Below, piece by piece: positions 21,400-30,653 of a stretch of DNA of 64,000 nt (within the stretch, counting starts at the first letter, position 1; each line of letters opens with the position of its first letter). Under the pieces are notes generated by a model. That model was not told the DNA's origin. It searched no databases and saw nothing but the letters and a program-made list of their open reading frames with translations. Source of the DNA: Streptomyces aquilus (GTDB taxonomy: Bacteria > Actinomycetota > Actinomycetes > Streptomycetales > Streptomycetaceae); contig NZ_CP034463.1 of assembly GCF_003955715.1 (NCBI RefSeq), positions 9,734,001-9,798,000 on the forward strand. Reading direction: 5' to 3'. Position numbers and translations under genes: made by a program.

Positions 21400-21822
21400 T
21401 CTCGTTCCTGCCGTGACGACGATCCCGTCGGCACCACGCGTCACGGGCGGTGCCACCAGGATCGCTCCCCGACACGCTCGGCTCAACCGATGGCCAAAGT
21501 TTCTCTCCGATCACTTCAGGCGCCATCCACAACACCGTCGGCGAGGGCGCCGACGAAACCGCGGACTCGGTCCTTGTGGGCGACGAACGGGGCGGCCTAG
21601 ATGCGTGCGACGGACCACCGCATGTCCTCCACCAGGTCGGGGAATGCCTCCGCCGCCCTGCCCGGCTTCGACGCCGGCGCCACACCTGCGGCGGAACTGC
21701 GTGACGTCCGGGCCTGCTTCGGCGGCGGCGACAAGCCCCGGCAGGGAACGGGCAGCGGGCGAAACCACTGACCGCTGTCGTCGCCCGCCGAACCGCTGAG
21801 CCGGAGCACGGACCACCGGGAG
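21400..21822. other. 423 bp with no supportable gene
   Basis: This stretch lies between the starts of the PAS/PP2C gene and the 3' end of a tetR gene. Short frames are open on both strands, including a 57-codon forward frame from an ATG at 21601, but none has a domain, signal sequence or convincing ribosome-binding site. Confidence 0.5.
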
Positions 21823-22410
21823 TCAGCCCGCGCTGATGGCGTTCGCCACCGTGGAGCATGCGACGCGGGCCACAGATCGCAGCTCGGAGTCAGGGGAGCC
21901 GACGCGGCTCAGGACGGCCAGCGATTGGTTGACGGCAACCACGAAGGTGGCCAGCTCGTCCAGCGATCGACCGTCGGCCGAAGAGCCCGCCAAGGACGTA
22001 CGTACCCGCTGTTGCTGCGCGGAGATGAGGCTGCGCACGCGGGCGCCGCACTCCGCGCTCAGGGTCGACGACTGCGCGGCCGACTGGGCGACCAGGCACC
22101 CTGCGGGGACCGACGGATCCGCGATGCGATCCAGGGTGACGGCGAAGAACGCCTCGATCGAGCGGACCGGATCGTGCGGATGCGCGGCCAGTGCCTGTTC
22201 GAAACGCGTCCCGTAGAGGGCGGAGTAACGATCGAGGCACCGGGTGAACAGGGCTTCCTTGTTGCCGAAGGCACCGTAGAGCGAACCCCGGCCGAGACCG
22301 GTGGCGGCGCTCAAGGCGTCCAGCGAGGTGTCGGCATACCCACGCTCCCAGAACACCCGCATCGCCTGGTCGACCGCCGCGCCGACGTCGAACTGCTTCC
22401 GGCCCGACAC
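21823..22410 (-). CDS. TetR-family regulator
   Basis: A 195-residue TetR protein. The HTH (about 8-55) reads AVDQAMRVFWERGYADTSLD, then ATGLGRGSLYGAFGNKEALF. The C-terminal ligand domain resembles the TetR_C family of AcrR/YxaF-like repressors, with a GCLVAQSAAQ segment. The open frame extends to 22497, but the GTG at 22410 has a strong GGGAGG six bases upstream and family homology begins there. It diverges from an alpha/beta hydrolase gene, and a 47-bp inverted repeat in the shared promoter is its likely operator. Confidence 0.86.
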   Translation of the reverse strand: MSGRKQFDVGAAVDQAMRVFWERGYADTSLDALSAATGLGRGSLYGAFGNKEALFTRCLDRYSALYGTRFEQALAAHPHDPVRSIEAFFAVTLDRIADPSVPAGCLVAQSAAQSSTLSAECGARVRSLISAQQQRVRTSLAGSSADGRSLDELATFVVAVNQSLAVLSRVGSPDSELRSVARVACSTVANAISAG

Positions 22411-22453
22411 GGTGCACCTCCCTGATCCACGCCGTTGTCGTGAGGCTAACAGC

Positions 22454-22500
22454 ATCTTGGACCGACTGGTCAAACTATCTTTGACCGATCGATCCAAGAT
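22454..22500. promoter_or_regulatory. Inverted-repeat operator between tetR and hydrolase genes
   Basis: Arms 22454-22474 and 22480-22500 match at 18 of 21 positions in inverted orientation around a 5-bp centre. The left arm contains GACCGACTGGTC, itself a palindrome (GACC-N4-GGTC), and the right arm contains CGATCG. This is the size expected for two TetR dimers and lies in the divergent promoter. Confidence 0.7.
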
Positions 22501-22592
22501 GCCTAGGGTGTGGAGGACCGTCCGGGGCGCGAGGGTCGTACGGTCCGCCTGCCGCGCGTCTGCGCCGGTCGAGCTCGCAGCGAAGGGGCACC

Positions 22593-23549
22593 ATGCATCT
22601 GTCGTCCGCGCACCTCCCCACCCCCCAAGGACCCGGTTCGGCCTCCGGCGCGCCGGAGCTCCCGGACGGTTTCGCCGACCTCTTCACCAGCCGATACGTG
22701 GACACCGGCGAACTGCGTCTGCACGCCGTCACCGGCGGATCCGGCCCCGCCCTGCTGTTGCTGGCCGGCTGGCCGCAGACCTGGTACGCCTGGCGTTTCC
22801 TGATGCCCGCACTCGCCCGGGACTTTCACGTCGTCGCCGTCGATCCGCGTGGTGTCGGCCTGTCCGACAAGCCGCGAGACGGGTACGACACCGGCACTCT
22901 CGCCGGTGACCTGGTCACCCTCATGGATTCCCTCGGGCATCCGCGATTCGCCATGGTCGGCCATGACGTCGGCATGTGGACCGGCTATGCCCTGGCCGCG
23001 GACCATCCGGACCGGCTCGACCGCCTGGCCGTCGCCGAAGCGGCCATCCCCGGACTCTCGCCCTCCGCGCCCGTTCTGGGGACGCGTGAGACCAATGAGC
23101 GCCTGTGGCATTTCGCCTTCAACCGCCTGACAGACGTCAACGAGCAGTTGGTCCGCGGGCGGGAAGGGGTCTACTTCGGAAACCAGTTCGCCAAGAAGGC
23201 GGGGAAGCCGCTGCCCGAGCATGCCGTCCAGTACTACGTCGACGTGCTGGCCTCCGACCCGGAGGCCTTGCGCTGCAGTTTCGAGTTCTACCGCGCGCTG
23301 GACTCGACCATCGCGCAGAACGAGAAGCGCAGGACTCGGCCGCTCTCCCTGCCAGTGCTGGCGATCGGCGGGGAGCTGAGTCTGGGTGCGGCGGTCGGCG
23401 CCACGATGAGGCTGGGTGGGGCGGACGTGCAGACAGTGGTCCTGCCTGAGTGCGGCCACTACCCGGCTGAGGAAGCCCCCGAGCACATGTTGTCGGCGCT
23501 GAGCGCGTTCCTGGCCCCCTACCGAGAGGCGTGGCGCTCACACGTGTGA
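22593..23549 (+). CDS. Alpha/beta hydrolase, epoxide hydrolase-like
   Basis: A 318-residue alpha/beta hydrolase. The oxyanion region is LLAGWPQTWYAW, the nucleophile elbow is GHDVG with D125 as nucleophile rather than Ser, and the C-terminal CGHYPAEEAPE supplies the catalytic His. An Asp nucleophile fits epoxide hydrolases and haloalkane dehalogenase relatives, not esterases. There is no signal peptide. It is divergent from the TetR gene and probably repressed by it; its substrate may be the inducer. The ATG at 22593 follows GAAGGGG. Confidence 0.85.
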   Translation: MHLSSAHLPTPQGPGSASGAPELPDGFADLFTSRYVDTGELRLHAVTGGSGPALLLLAGWPQTWYAWRFLMPALARDFHVVAVDPRGVGLSDKPRDGYDTGTLAGDLVTLMDSLGHPRFAMVGHDVGMWTGYALAADHPDRLDRLAVAEAAIPGLSPSAPVLGTRETNERLWHFAFNRLTDVNEQLVRGREGVYFGNQFAKKAGKPLPEHAVQYYVDVLASDPEALRCSFEFYRALDSTIAQNEKRRTRPLSLPVLAIGGELSLGAAVGATMRLGGADVQTVVLPECGHYPAEEAPEHMLSALSAFLAPYREAWRSHV

Positions 23550-23564
23550 CGGCGGCAGATCCGG

Positions 23565-24032
<468 letters not shown>

Positions 24033-24053
24033 TTATCGGTAACGAAGTTAGAA

Positions 24054-24069
24054 TGAACCCATGGGTTCA
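24054..24069. promoter_or_regulatory. TetR operator, site 2, over the start codon
   Basis: TGAACCCATGGGTTCA is a perfect 16-bp palindrome. Its centre includes the ATG start codon (24061) of the tetR gene. TAGAAT at 24049-24054 resembles a -10 box and would start transcription at or next to the ATG, so the message may be leaderless and binding would block initiation. Confidence 0.7.
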
Positions 24070-24714
24070 GCAGCGTCAAGCGGGGGCAGCGGCGCCCTGC
24101 ACGGGCGGATCGACAAGAGACAGGCCATCCTGGACGCCGCGTTCACGGTCTTCGCACGGCGTGGATACGCACAGGCCTGCGTCCAGGAGATCGCGGAAGA
24201 GGCACGGGTCGCCAAACCGACCGTCTACAGCCACCTGAACGACAAGGAGACCCTCTTCCGCCACACCATCGAGGCAGCGGCCGACACTCTGATGGCGGAG
24301 AACCTCGCGGTCGTCGAGCGACTGCGCGAGCGGGCCCCGGACGACGACCTGCGTGGGTCACTCACCGACCTGGCTCAACGGCTGCTGCGGATCTGCTGCG
24401 GTGAACGCGCCCGCGCACTGCGCTGGTTGACCTACGCCCAGGTGGCACGATTCCCCGACCTGATCGAGACCGTGCAGGAGCGCACCGCGCATCGTCCCCG
24501 CGCAGCGCTCGCCGATCGGCTGGCCCGCCTCGCGCTCGCCGGCCATCTGCGCCCCTGCGACCCGGAACAGGCCGCCGAACACTTCTTCGCCCTGCTCACC
24601 GGCCCTTTGGAGTCCCGCTCCCGGCTGGGTACCCGTCGCGTCCCCGCGGCCGAGCTCCGCGTCATCGCGGACGCGGGTGTGGACACCTTTCTGCGTGCGT
24701 ACGGGAGTGACTGA
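24061..24714 (+). CDS. TetR-family regulator, probably leaderless
   Basis: A 217-residue TetR repressor. The HTH (about 20-65) reads RQAILDAAFTVFARRGYAQA, then EEARVAKPTVYSHLNDKETL. The C-terminal domain is AefR-like. No ribosome-binding site precedes the ATG; a -10-like TAGAAT ends seven bases before it. A perfect palindrome spans the start codon, so strong autorepression is expected. It is divergent from the Dabb gene, its likely target. The ligand is unknown. Confidence 0.86.
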   Translation: MGSAASSGGSGALHGRIDKRQAILDAAFTVFARRGYAQACVQEIAEEARVAKPTVYSHLNDKETLFRHTIEAAADTLMAENLAVVERLRERAPDDDLRGSLTDLAQRLLRICCGERARALRWLTYAQVARFPDLIETVQERTAHRPRAALADRLARLALAGHLRPCDPEQAAEHFFALLTGPLESRSRLGTRRVPAAELRVIADAGVDTFLRAYGSD

Positions 24715-24843
24715 GCGGCGGTCGGGATCCTCGTCGCGACGAGAGCTGTTTGCGGCCTTCCTCCCGCCCGTCGGCCCCCTTACCGCCGTAGGCACAGGCA
24801 CTCGCGCGCTGCCGTCCGCGTCCGCCCACGGACGTTTTTGGGC

Positions 24844-26046
24844 TCAGTCGGCGGCGGTCACACGGGGCCGGACGGTGGTGTCCTGAACGACGACCAGGGC
24901 GGTCACGAGCGCGGCGAGGAGGCCCAGGGCGACGAGAGAGGGGACGAAGGTGACGGCGGGTCCTGCGACGAGGCAGACCACTCCGCCGGCGAGGAGGAGC
25001 GGCGAACGGTGGCTCGTGGTGCGCAGGAGCAGGGCGGCCGAGGCGAGGACGAACAGGCCGACGCCGCCGGGCAGGGCCCAGGCAACGACTCCGTGGAGGG
25101 GCTCCGTCAGGTCGTAGTGGCCGGTATCGGCGATCTGCGTGAGGGTCTTCTTCATGCCGAGGGCGGTGATGACGATGCCGGCCACCAGGGGGAGGTGGAG
25201 GAAGGTGTACGCGTCACGGGCCAGCCGGGTGCGGTCGTCGCCGGTGGCGGTGGTCAGCCGATGCTCGACCGTCTCGGCGAGTTGACGGAAGTACAGGCGC
25301 CACAGCCCTACGGAAACGAGCAGCCCCAGGACGGCACCGGCCAGGACCGGGGTGCTCAGCGCGAAGCCGGAGACACCGACGCCGATGGCGACGATCGACT
25401 CGCCGAGGGCGATGATGACGATCAGGCCGTGGCGTTCGGCGAAATGGCCGGGTGAGGCGACCCGCCAGCCCGATTTTCCGGTGAGGAAGATGCCCAGGTA
25501 GTCGATGAGCACGGCGGCGAGCCAGATCAGGATCTGGGTGGTGCCGGTGAACGCCGCACCGATGAGGAGCAGGGCGAACGGCGGGGTCACCGAGAGCAGG
25601 GCGGTGCGGCGCAGGACACGGCGCAGTGCCTGATCGGTGGGGTCGGACAGCCAGTACGTGACCAGGTGAAGGACGCGGACGGCGCCGTAGCACAGGACGA
25701 AGACCAAGGGGGCGGGAAGTCCGCCGGGCGCGTCGTCGTAGATCTCGGGCACGGCCAGCGACACGATCAGGACAACGGCCATGACGGACACCAGCACGGT
25801 GAACATCGCACCGGAGTCGGCCCGTACGACGTTCCCCAGCCAGGCGAAACAGCACCAGCACCACCACAGCAGCGCCAGCGCGACCATCCCGCCGAGCAGC
25901 CGCAACCCGCTCGGGTCGGCCGCCATCAGTGCGGTGACCTGAGTGATCGCATACACGAACACCAAGTCGAAGAAGAGCTCGGCCGGTGTCACCCGGTGGC
26001 CGCCCTCGGTCGCGACCAGCCGCGACCCCTCGCCATTCGTTACCAC
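24844..26046 (-). CDS. LtrA-family (low temperature requirement A) membrane protein
   Basis: A 400-residue integral membrane protein with about ten to twelve predicted hydrophobic helices. Family features are the first-helix motif VTPAELFFDLVFVYAITQ and the central FAERHGLIVIIALGESIVAIG. The LtrA family is widespread but its molecular role is unclear; it was named from a cold-sensitive Listeria mutant. The frame opens at 26109, but the GTG at 26046 has GGAGG seven bases upstream. A condensation-domain gene lies 161 bp upstream on the same strand. Confidence 0.87.
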   Translation of the reverse strand: MVTNGEGSRLVATEGGHRVTPAELFFDLVFVYAITQVTALMAADPSGLRLLGGMVALALLWWCWCCFAWLGNVVRADSGAMFTVLVSVMAVVLIVSLAVPEIYDDAPGGLPAPLVFVLCYGAVRVLHLVTYWLSDPTDQALRRVLRRTALLSVTPPFALLLIGAAFTGTTQILIWLAAVLIDYLGIFLTGKSGWRVASPGHFAERHGLIVIIALGESIVAIGVGVSGFALSTPVLAGAVLGLLVSVGLWRLYFRQLAETVEHRLTTATGDDRTRLARDAYTFLHLPLVAGIVITALGMKKTLTQIADTGHYDLTEPLHGVVAWALPGGVGLFVLASAALLLRTTSHRSPLLLAGGVVCLVAGPAVTFVPSLVALGLLAALVTALVVVQDTTVRPRVTAAD

Positions 26047-26207
26047 AACTCCCCCTCCGGGGCGCCCCATCGCCCACCGGCGGAACGATAACCCACTGGC
26101 TGTGGCCAAAGATGATCGTTACTGGGTACGGGAGTTCGCTTCCCGCGGACACAACGGAAGAGGGAAGTGATCTTCCGTTTCGGGCGGCCGAGCCCGGCGC
26201 CGTGTCG

Positions 26208-27590
26208 CTACGCGCCGGCGAAGGAGCCGCTCCGTGCGACGTGACCGCCGATCGCCGTTCCGACCAGCCGCCTCTCGAAGGACCGCAGTATCCGTTCGAG
26301 ATCCGTCGCGTCGAACGATGTCGCATCCGTCCCGAGACTGATTCCGGCCGTTTCGGACATGTCCCACACGACGAAGCAGAGCTTTCCGGCGTACGTGTCG
26401 ACGCTTTTGGGGAAGCGGCCGTACCGGCTGGACGCCAGGGCTCGCTCGAAGTCCTGCTGCGCCCTGTCCACACGGGCCCGGATCAGTGTGCGGGGCGCGA
26501 TGGGGCGGATGTTGACCACGTACGGGTTGTCCGCGGAGCGGCCCAGTTCGTCGGACGCCTCGTCCAGGGATCTGGCGTAGCGCTCGGGTTCTCGCAGGCT
26601 GACGGAGGAGGAGCTGACGAGTGCCGCGTCGACGGCACGACACAGCGCCGGGAACCGTTCACTGCCCAGGGACGTGTCGACCGGGACCAGGGCCCGGCCG
26701 GCGACATGGGCCACCGCCTCGCGGGCGAAGGTGGTCTGCCGGTTGGCCATCACGGTGTTGAACACGCATTTCGCGATGCCGAGGTGCTCGGCGAGCACGC
26801 AGGCGTATGCGGCTTGCAGGACGGCGGCCACGGATGTCCGGTACTGCTTCGCCAGACCGGCTGCCGCGAGCGCGACCGCCGCCGAGTCGAGGCACACGAA
26901 GTTGTACAGGGCGCCCCTGTGGCTCCCGGGAACCAGGAGTTCGGGCATGGCGGACTGGCGGAGCATGGCCCGGTCGTGGGCGTCGACACGATGAGCGTGC
27001 CGCAGCCCCGAGGGACTGCCTTCGAAGCTCGCGATCTGCCGCGGCTGCCACCCCGTACCGAGGTCGGCGCCCGGATCGGCGGCCAGTCGGGCCAGGCGTT
27101 CGGCCACGATCCGGGCGGCGGTCGTGTCCGCCGAGAAGTGGTGCAACGACAGCGCGAGGTGCAGGGGTCTGCCGTCCACGGTGACGACGACGGCCCGTAA
27201 CGGCAGGTCGTCCGGGCCGAATCCGGGCTCGGCCAGTCGGAGGGTGAGAGCGCTCAGCTCGTCGCTCGTCGCCGGGCCGTCGGAGGTGTACTCGTCGACC
27301 TGGAGCACGCCGGAGGCCACGACGACGGCGCGAGGGCGCCCGTCGGCGTCACGCGGGTACAGCGTGCGCAGCGCCTCGAAGTGCGCCATGACCGCGGCGA
27401 AGGCATGCAGCACCGCGGCCATGTCGGGTGCGCCGTCGAGCGCCCGCGCCATCCGTTGGTTCCTGTTGCGGGGGCCGTGGAGATGGGGGTGGCATCCCTC
27501 GCGTGCATGGGCCTTCTGCGACCAGGTCAGTTCATGCTCTCCGGCGGTGCCGGCGACGAAGACGACGTCGTGGCGTGCGATCTGTCGCAT
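26208..27590 (-). CDS. Free-standing condensation-domain protein
   Basis: A 460-residue protein resembling a non-ribosomal peptide synthetase condensation domain. The catalytic motif is HHFSADT, that is HHxxxD with Thr in place of the final Gly. Later segments match the N- and C-lobes (NTVMANRQ, DTSLGSERF, LCFVVWDMSE). No adenylation or carrier domain is nearby, so it may acylate a free substrate, as PapA-type acyltransferases do. The open frame begins at 27707, but the ATG at 27590 follows GGAGGAGG. Substrates cannot be inferred. Confidence 0.75.
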   Translation of the reverse strand: MRQIARHDVVFVAGTAGEHELTWSQKAHAREGCHPHLHGPRNRNQRMARALDGAPDMAAVLHAFAAVMAHFEALRTLYPRDADGRPRAVVVASGVLQVDEYTSDGPATSDELSALTLRLAEPGFGPDDLPLRAVVVTVDGRPLHLALSLHHFSADTTAARIVAERLARLAADPGADLGTGWQPRQIASFEGSPSGLRHAHRVDAHDRAMLRQSAMPELLVPGSHRGALYNFVCLDSAAVALAAAGLAKQYRTSVAAVLQAAYACVLAEHLGIAKCVFNTVMANRQTTFAREAVAHVAGRALVPVDTSLGSERFPALCRAVDAALVSSSSVSLREPERYARSLDEASDELGRSADNPYVVNIRPIAPRTLIRARVDRAQQDFERALASSRYGRFPKSVDTYAGKLCFVVWDMSETAGISLGTDATSFDATDLERILRSFERRLVGTAIGGHVARSGSFAGA

Positions 27591-28169
27591 GTCCGCCCGG
27601 CCTCCTCCGGTACGTCGGCGGCCCCTGCCCCGCAGGACGAGATGCAGATCGTGCACCCCGGAGCCTCGATCGCCGGTCAGGTAGTCGAAGCGCTTCGACG
27701 TTGGCATGACGCTGGGTTGTGTGTCAATTGCAGGCCGCTCAGCCGCCGCCGGTCGTCTTCCCCGTGACTGCGATTCCCCTGGGAGAGCCTGCCTGGAAAA
27801 CCGACTTGCCCGAGGTGAAGCCGTATGAAGGGCGGGGACCGCCCTCGCCCTCGGTCATGCCTGTTACCGAAAAGTGACCTGAACGGCCCGTTGTCGCCCG
27901 GGAAACACAGCCTTAGTGTCACCGAAACGTCGAAGCGCATCGACAAGGACTGCTTCGACCCTCCCGACTTGGCGCCATCCCATCTCCGTCATCCACGGGC
28001 TCACATCGGCCCGTGGCCCGCACGGGCTGACCCGTGCCGCCCGCTCGCGGCGGCGCCCTGTCAGGGCTGACCCCGTCCACCCACCCGCCTGCGACCCCAT
28101 CGGAGCCGACGGGACCGCTGCTTGTGCGCAGCCCCGTACGGACCCGCACCCGAAAGGCAAGGACCCGTC
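27591..28169. other. 579-bp divergent intergenic region
   Basis: This region lies between the condensation-domain gene (reverse) and the GH74 gene (forward). I see no convincing gene. I looked by eye for a CebR-type box (TGGGAGCGCTCCCA), expected before many Streptomyces cellulase genes, and did not find one. The region presumably carries both promoters. Confidence 0.5.
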
Positions 28170-30527
28170 ATGAGTGATGCCCAGGACCTCTCCCGGCGAG
28201 GGCTGCTGGCCGCCGGCGCGGCCGCAGCCGCGCTCCCTGTGCTCGCCCCCGCCACTGCCTCAGCCGCGTCGGCCCCCGCGGCCGGGAAGGCCCGACGCGT
28301 GCCCTATACCTTCCGCAACGCGGAGATAGTCGGCGGCGGCTTCGTCACGGGCATTGTCTTCAACCAGTCCGAACCCGGACTGGTGTACGCCCGTACCGAC
28401 ATCGGCGGCGCCTACCGCCTCGACAAGGCGACTCGGCGGTGGATCCCCCTCACCGACTGGATCGGCTGGGACGAGTACGGACACACCGGCATCATCAGCA
28501 TCGCCACCGACGAGGTCGACCCCGACCGCGTCTACCTGGCGGCGGGCACCTACACGATGCCCGAATGGGACCCGAGCATGGCGGCGATCCTGCGCTCGAC
28601 CGACCGCGGCCGCACCTGGAAGACCACCCCCCTGCCGTTCCGGCTGGGCGGCAACATGCCCGGCCGAGGCATCGGCGAGCGGCTGGTGATCGACCCCCAC
28701 CGCAACAGGATTCTCTACCTCGGAGTGCGCGGGGGCCACGGGCTGTGGCGCAGTACCGACCACGGCAAGAGCTTCGCGAAGGTGACCAGCTTCCCCAACC
28801 CGGGCAACTTCGTCATCGACCCCACCGACCCCGACGGCTACAACGGTGACAACCTGGGCGTGCTGCAAGTCGTCTTCGACAAGCGCACCGGCAGAGCGGG
28901 CAGAGCCACCCGGACCCTCTACGTCACCGTCGCCGACAAGGACAACATCCTGTACCGGTCGACCGACGCGGGCACGACCTGGGAACGCGTACCCGGGCAG
29001 CCCACCGGCTTCATCCCGCACCACGCGGTCTTCGACCACGTCGGCGGCTACCTGTACCTGGCGACCAGCGACACCGCAGGACCCTACGACGGTTCCAAGG
29101 GCGACGTGTGGAAGCTGGACACCGCCACCGACACCTGGACCCGTATCAGCCCGGTCCCGTCCACCAGCGACGACAACCAGTACGGCTACAGCGGCCTGAC
29201 CATCGACCGGCAGAACCCGGCCACCCTGATGGTGTCCACCCAGGTCAAGTGGTACCCCGACTGCCTCCTGTTCCGCTCCACCGACGGCGGCACGAGCTGG
29301 ACCCCCGCGTGGGAGGCGGGCCCGAACTCCGAGCGCACCCTGCGCTACGACATCGACATCTCCGCTGCCCCCTGGCTGACCTGGAACGCCTCGCCGTCGC
29401 TGCCGGAGATGACCCCCAAGCTGGGCTGGATGATGGAGTGCGTCCAGATCGACCCCTTCGACTCCGACCACTTCATGTACGGCACCGGAGCGACGATCTA
29501 CGGCGCCGACAACCTGACCGACTGGGACAGCGGCGGCACGGTGCACCTGTCCGTACGCGCCCAGGGGCTGGAGGAAACCGCCGTCCTGGCACTGGTCAGC
29601 CCGTCCGTCGGCACGGCGCACCTCTTCTCCGGCGTCGGCGATGTCGGCGGCTTCCGGCACACGGATTTCCGCAAAGCGCCGAAGATGTACGACAGCCCGA
29701 CCTTCGGCGGCACCCCGGCCCTGGACTACGCGGAGCTGGCGCCCCACACCCTCGTGCGCGTCGGCCACCCCACCAGCGGCTGGACCCAGCACTTCGCCGT
29801 CTCCACCGACAGCGGCGCCACCTGGAAGCCGTCGGGCAGTGAGCCGTCCGGCGTCACCGGGCCCGGAGTCGAGGACCAGGCCGTCGCCATCAGCGCCGAC
29901 GGCAGACGCATCGTCTGGTCACCGGCCGGCGCGCCGGTCAGCTGGTCCGACGACCACGGAGCGACCTGGACGGCTTCGAAGGGGTTGCCGGCCGGGGCCC
30001 CCGTACGCTCCGACCGGGTGAACCCGGCGAAGTTCTACGCCTACGACTCCGGCGTCTTTTACCTCAGCACGGACGGCGGCATGACCTTCAAGGCCACGGC
30101 GGCGACCGGTCTGCCCATCGCGGGCAATGTCCGGTTCAAGCCGGTACCGGGTCACGAGGGCGACATCTGGCTGGCCGGCGGCACCACCAAGCCCGCCACC
30201 CCCACGCCGTACGGGCTGTGGCGGTCGACCGACTCCGGTACGTCCTTCACCAGGTTCGAGGCGGTGGACCAGGGCGACGTCGTCGGATTCGGCAAGGCCG
30301 CACCCGGCGCCAAGTACCCCGCCGTCTACACCAGCTCCAAGATCCATGGAGTGCGCGGCATCTTCCGTTCCGACGACGCGGGCCGGACCTGGGTCCGCAT
30401 CAACGACGACCGCCACCAGTACGCCTGGACCGGCAACACCATGACCGGAGATCCCCGGGTCTACGGCCGCATCTACTTCGGGACCAACGGACGCGGAGTC
30501 ATCTACGGTGACCCGGGCCAGGTCTGA
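28170..30527 (+). CDS. GH74 xyloglucanase, TAT-exported
   Basis: A 785-residue secreted endo-xyloglucanase of the two seven-bladed propeller type. A twin-arginine signal (SRRGLLAAGAAAAALPVLAP) ends near residue 35. BNR/Asp-box repeats such as STDRGRTW and STDGGTSW occur throughout. The two lobe-interface acids expected for GH74 are present as D77 in TDIGGAY and D491 in GDVGGF, spaced much as in known enzymes. No cellulose-binding module or linker follows. The ATG at 28170 has AAGGA upstream. It is followed by a GH12 gene, and together they would attack plant xyloglucan. Confidence 0.92.
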   Translation: MSDAQDLSRRGLLAAGAAAAALPVLAPATASAASAPAAGKARRVPYTFRNAEIVGGGFVTGIVFNQSEPGLVYARTDIGGAYRLDKATRRWIPLTDWIGWDEYGHTGIISIATDEVDPDRVYLAAGTYTMPEWDPSMAAILRSTDRGRTWKTTPLPFRLGGNMPGRGIGERLVIDPHRNRILYLGVRGGHGLWRSTDHGKSFAKVTSFPNPGNFVIDPTDPDGYNGDNLGVLQVVFDKRTGRAGRATRTLYVTVADKDNILYRSTDAGTTWERVPGQPTGFIPHHAVFDHVGGYLYLATSDTAGPYDGSKGDVWKLDTATDTWTRISPVPSTSDDNQYGYSGLTIDRQNPATLMVSTQVKWYPDCLLFRSTDGGTSWTPAWEAGPNSERTLRYDIDISAAPWLTWNASPSLPEMTPKLGWMMECVQIDPFDSDHFMYGTGATIYGADNLTDWDSGGTVHLSVRAQGLEETAVLALVSPSVGTAHLFSGVGDVGGFRHTDFRKAPKMYDSPTFGGTPALDYAELAPHTLVRVGHPTSGWTQHFAVSTDSGATWKPSGSEPSGVTGPGVEDQAVAISADGRRIVWSPAGAPVSWSDDHGATWTASKGLPAGAPVRSDRVNPAKFYAYDSGVFYLSTDGGMTFKATAATGLPIAGNVRFKPVPGHEGDIWLAGGTTKPATPTPYGLWRSTDSGTSFTRFEAVDQGDVVGFGKAAPGAKYPAVYTSSKIHGVRGIFRSDDAGRTWVRINDDRHQYAWTGNTMTGDPRVYGRIYFGTNGRGVIYGDPGQV

Positions 30528-30563
30528 CCTCAGGTCACCGCGCTCCGCTCCCACGGTCCCGAA

Positions 30564-30611
30564 GAGGAGACCGAGGTGGCCCTGCCACCAGAGCAGGACG
30601 ACCGTCTCCTC
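30564..30611 (+). other. Stem-loop in the GH74-GH12 intergenic leader
   Basis: GAGGAGAC (30564-30571) pairs with GTCTCCTC (30604-30611), and inside it GGTGGC pairs with GCCACC over a 3-base loop (30575-30589). There is no U-tract. It could attenuate or process the message between the two glycosidase genes, or protect the upstream 3' end. Confidence 0.5.
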
Positions 30612-30653
30612 TCCTGTGTGATCCCCCCACTCAGCACACATTCCGGAGGGCTG

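Noticed and set aside
21400..21822. Possible small genes on either strand
   Set aside because: Short frames lack domains, ribosome sites and coding-type composition, so naming them would be guesswork.
26124..26129. GGGTAC that could be a forward SigB -10 box
   Set aside because: No forward gene follows it for more than 2 kb, so it has no sensible target.
26094..26130. AACGAT/ATCGTT and AACCCA/TGGGT pairs upstream of ltrA
   Set aside because: The pairs are interleaved rather than nested, so they cannot form one hairpin, and the arms are too short for a confident operator.
27591..28169. CebR-type operator before the GH74 gene
   Set aside because: Reading the region on both strands showed no TGGGAGCGCTCCCA-like palindrome.
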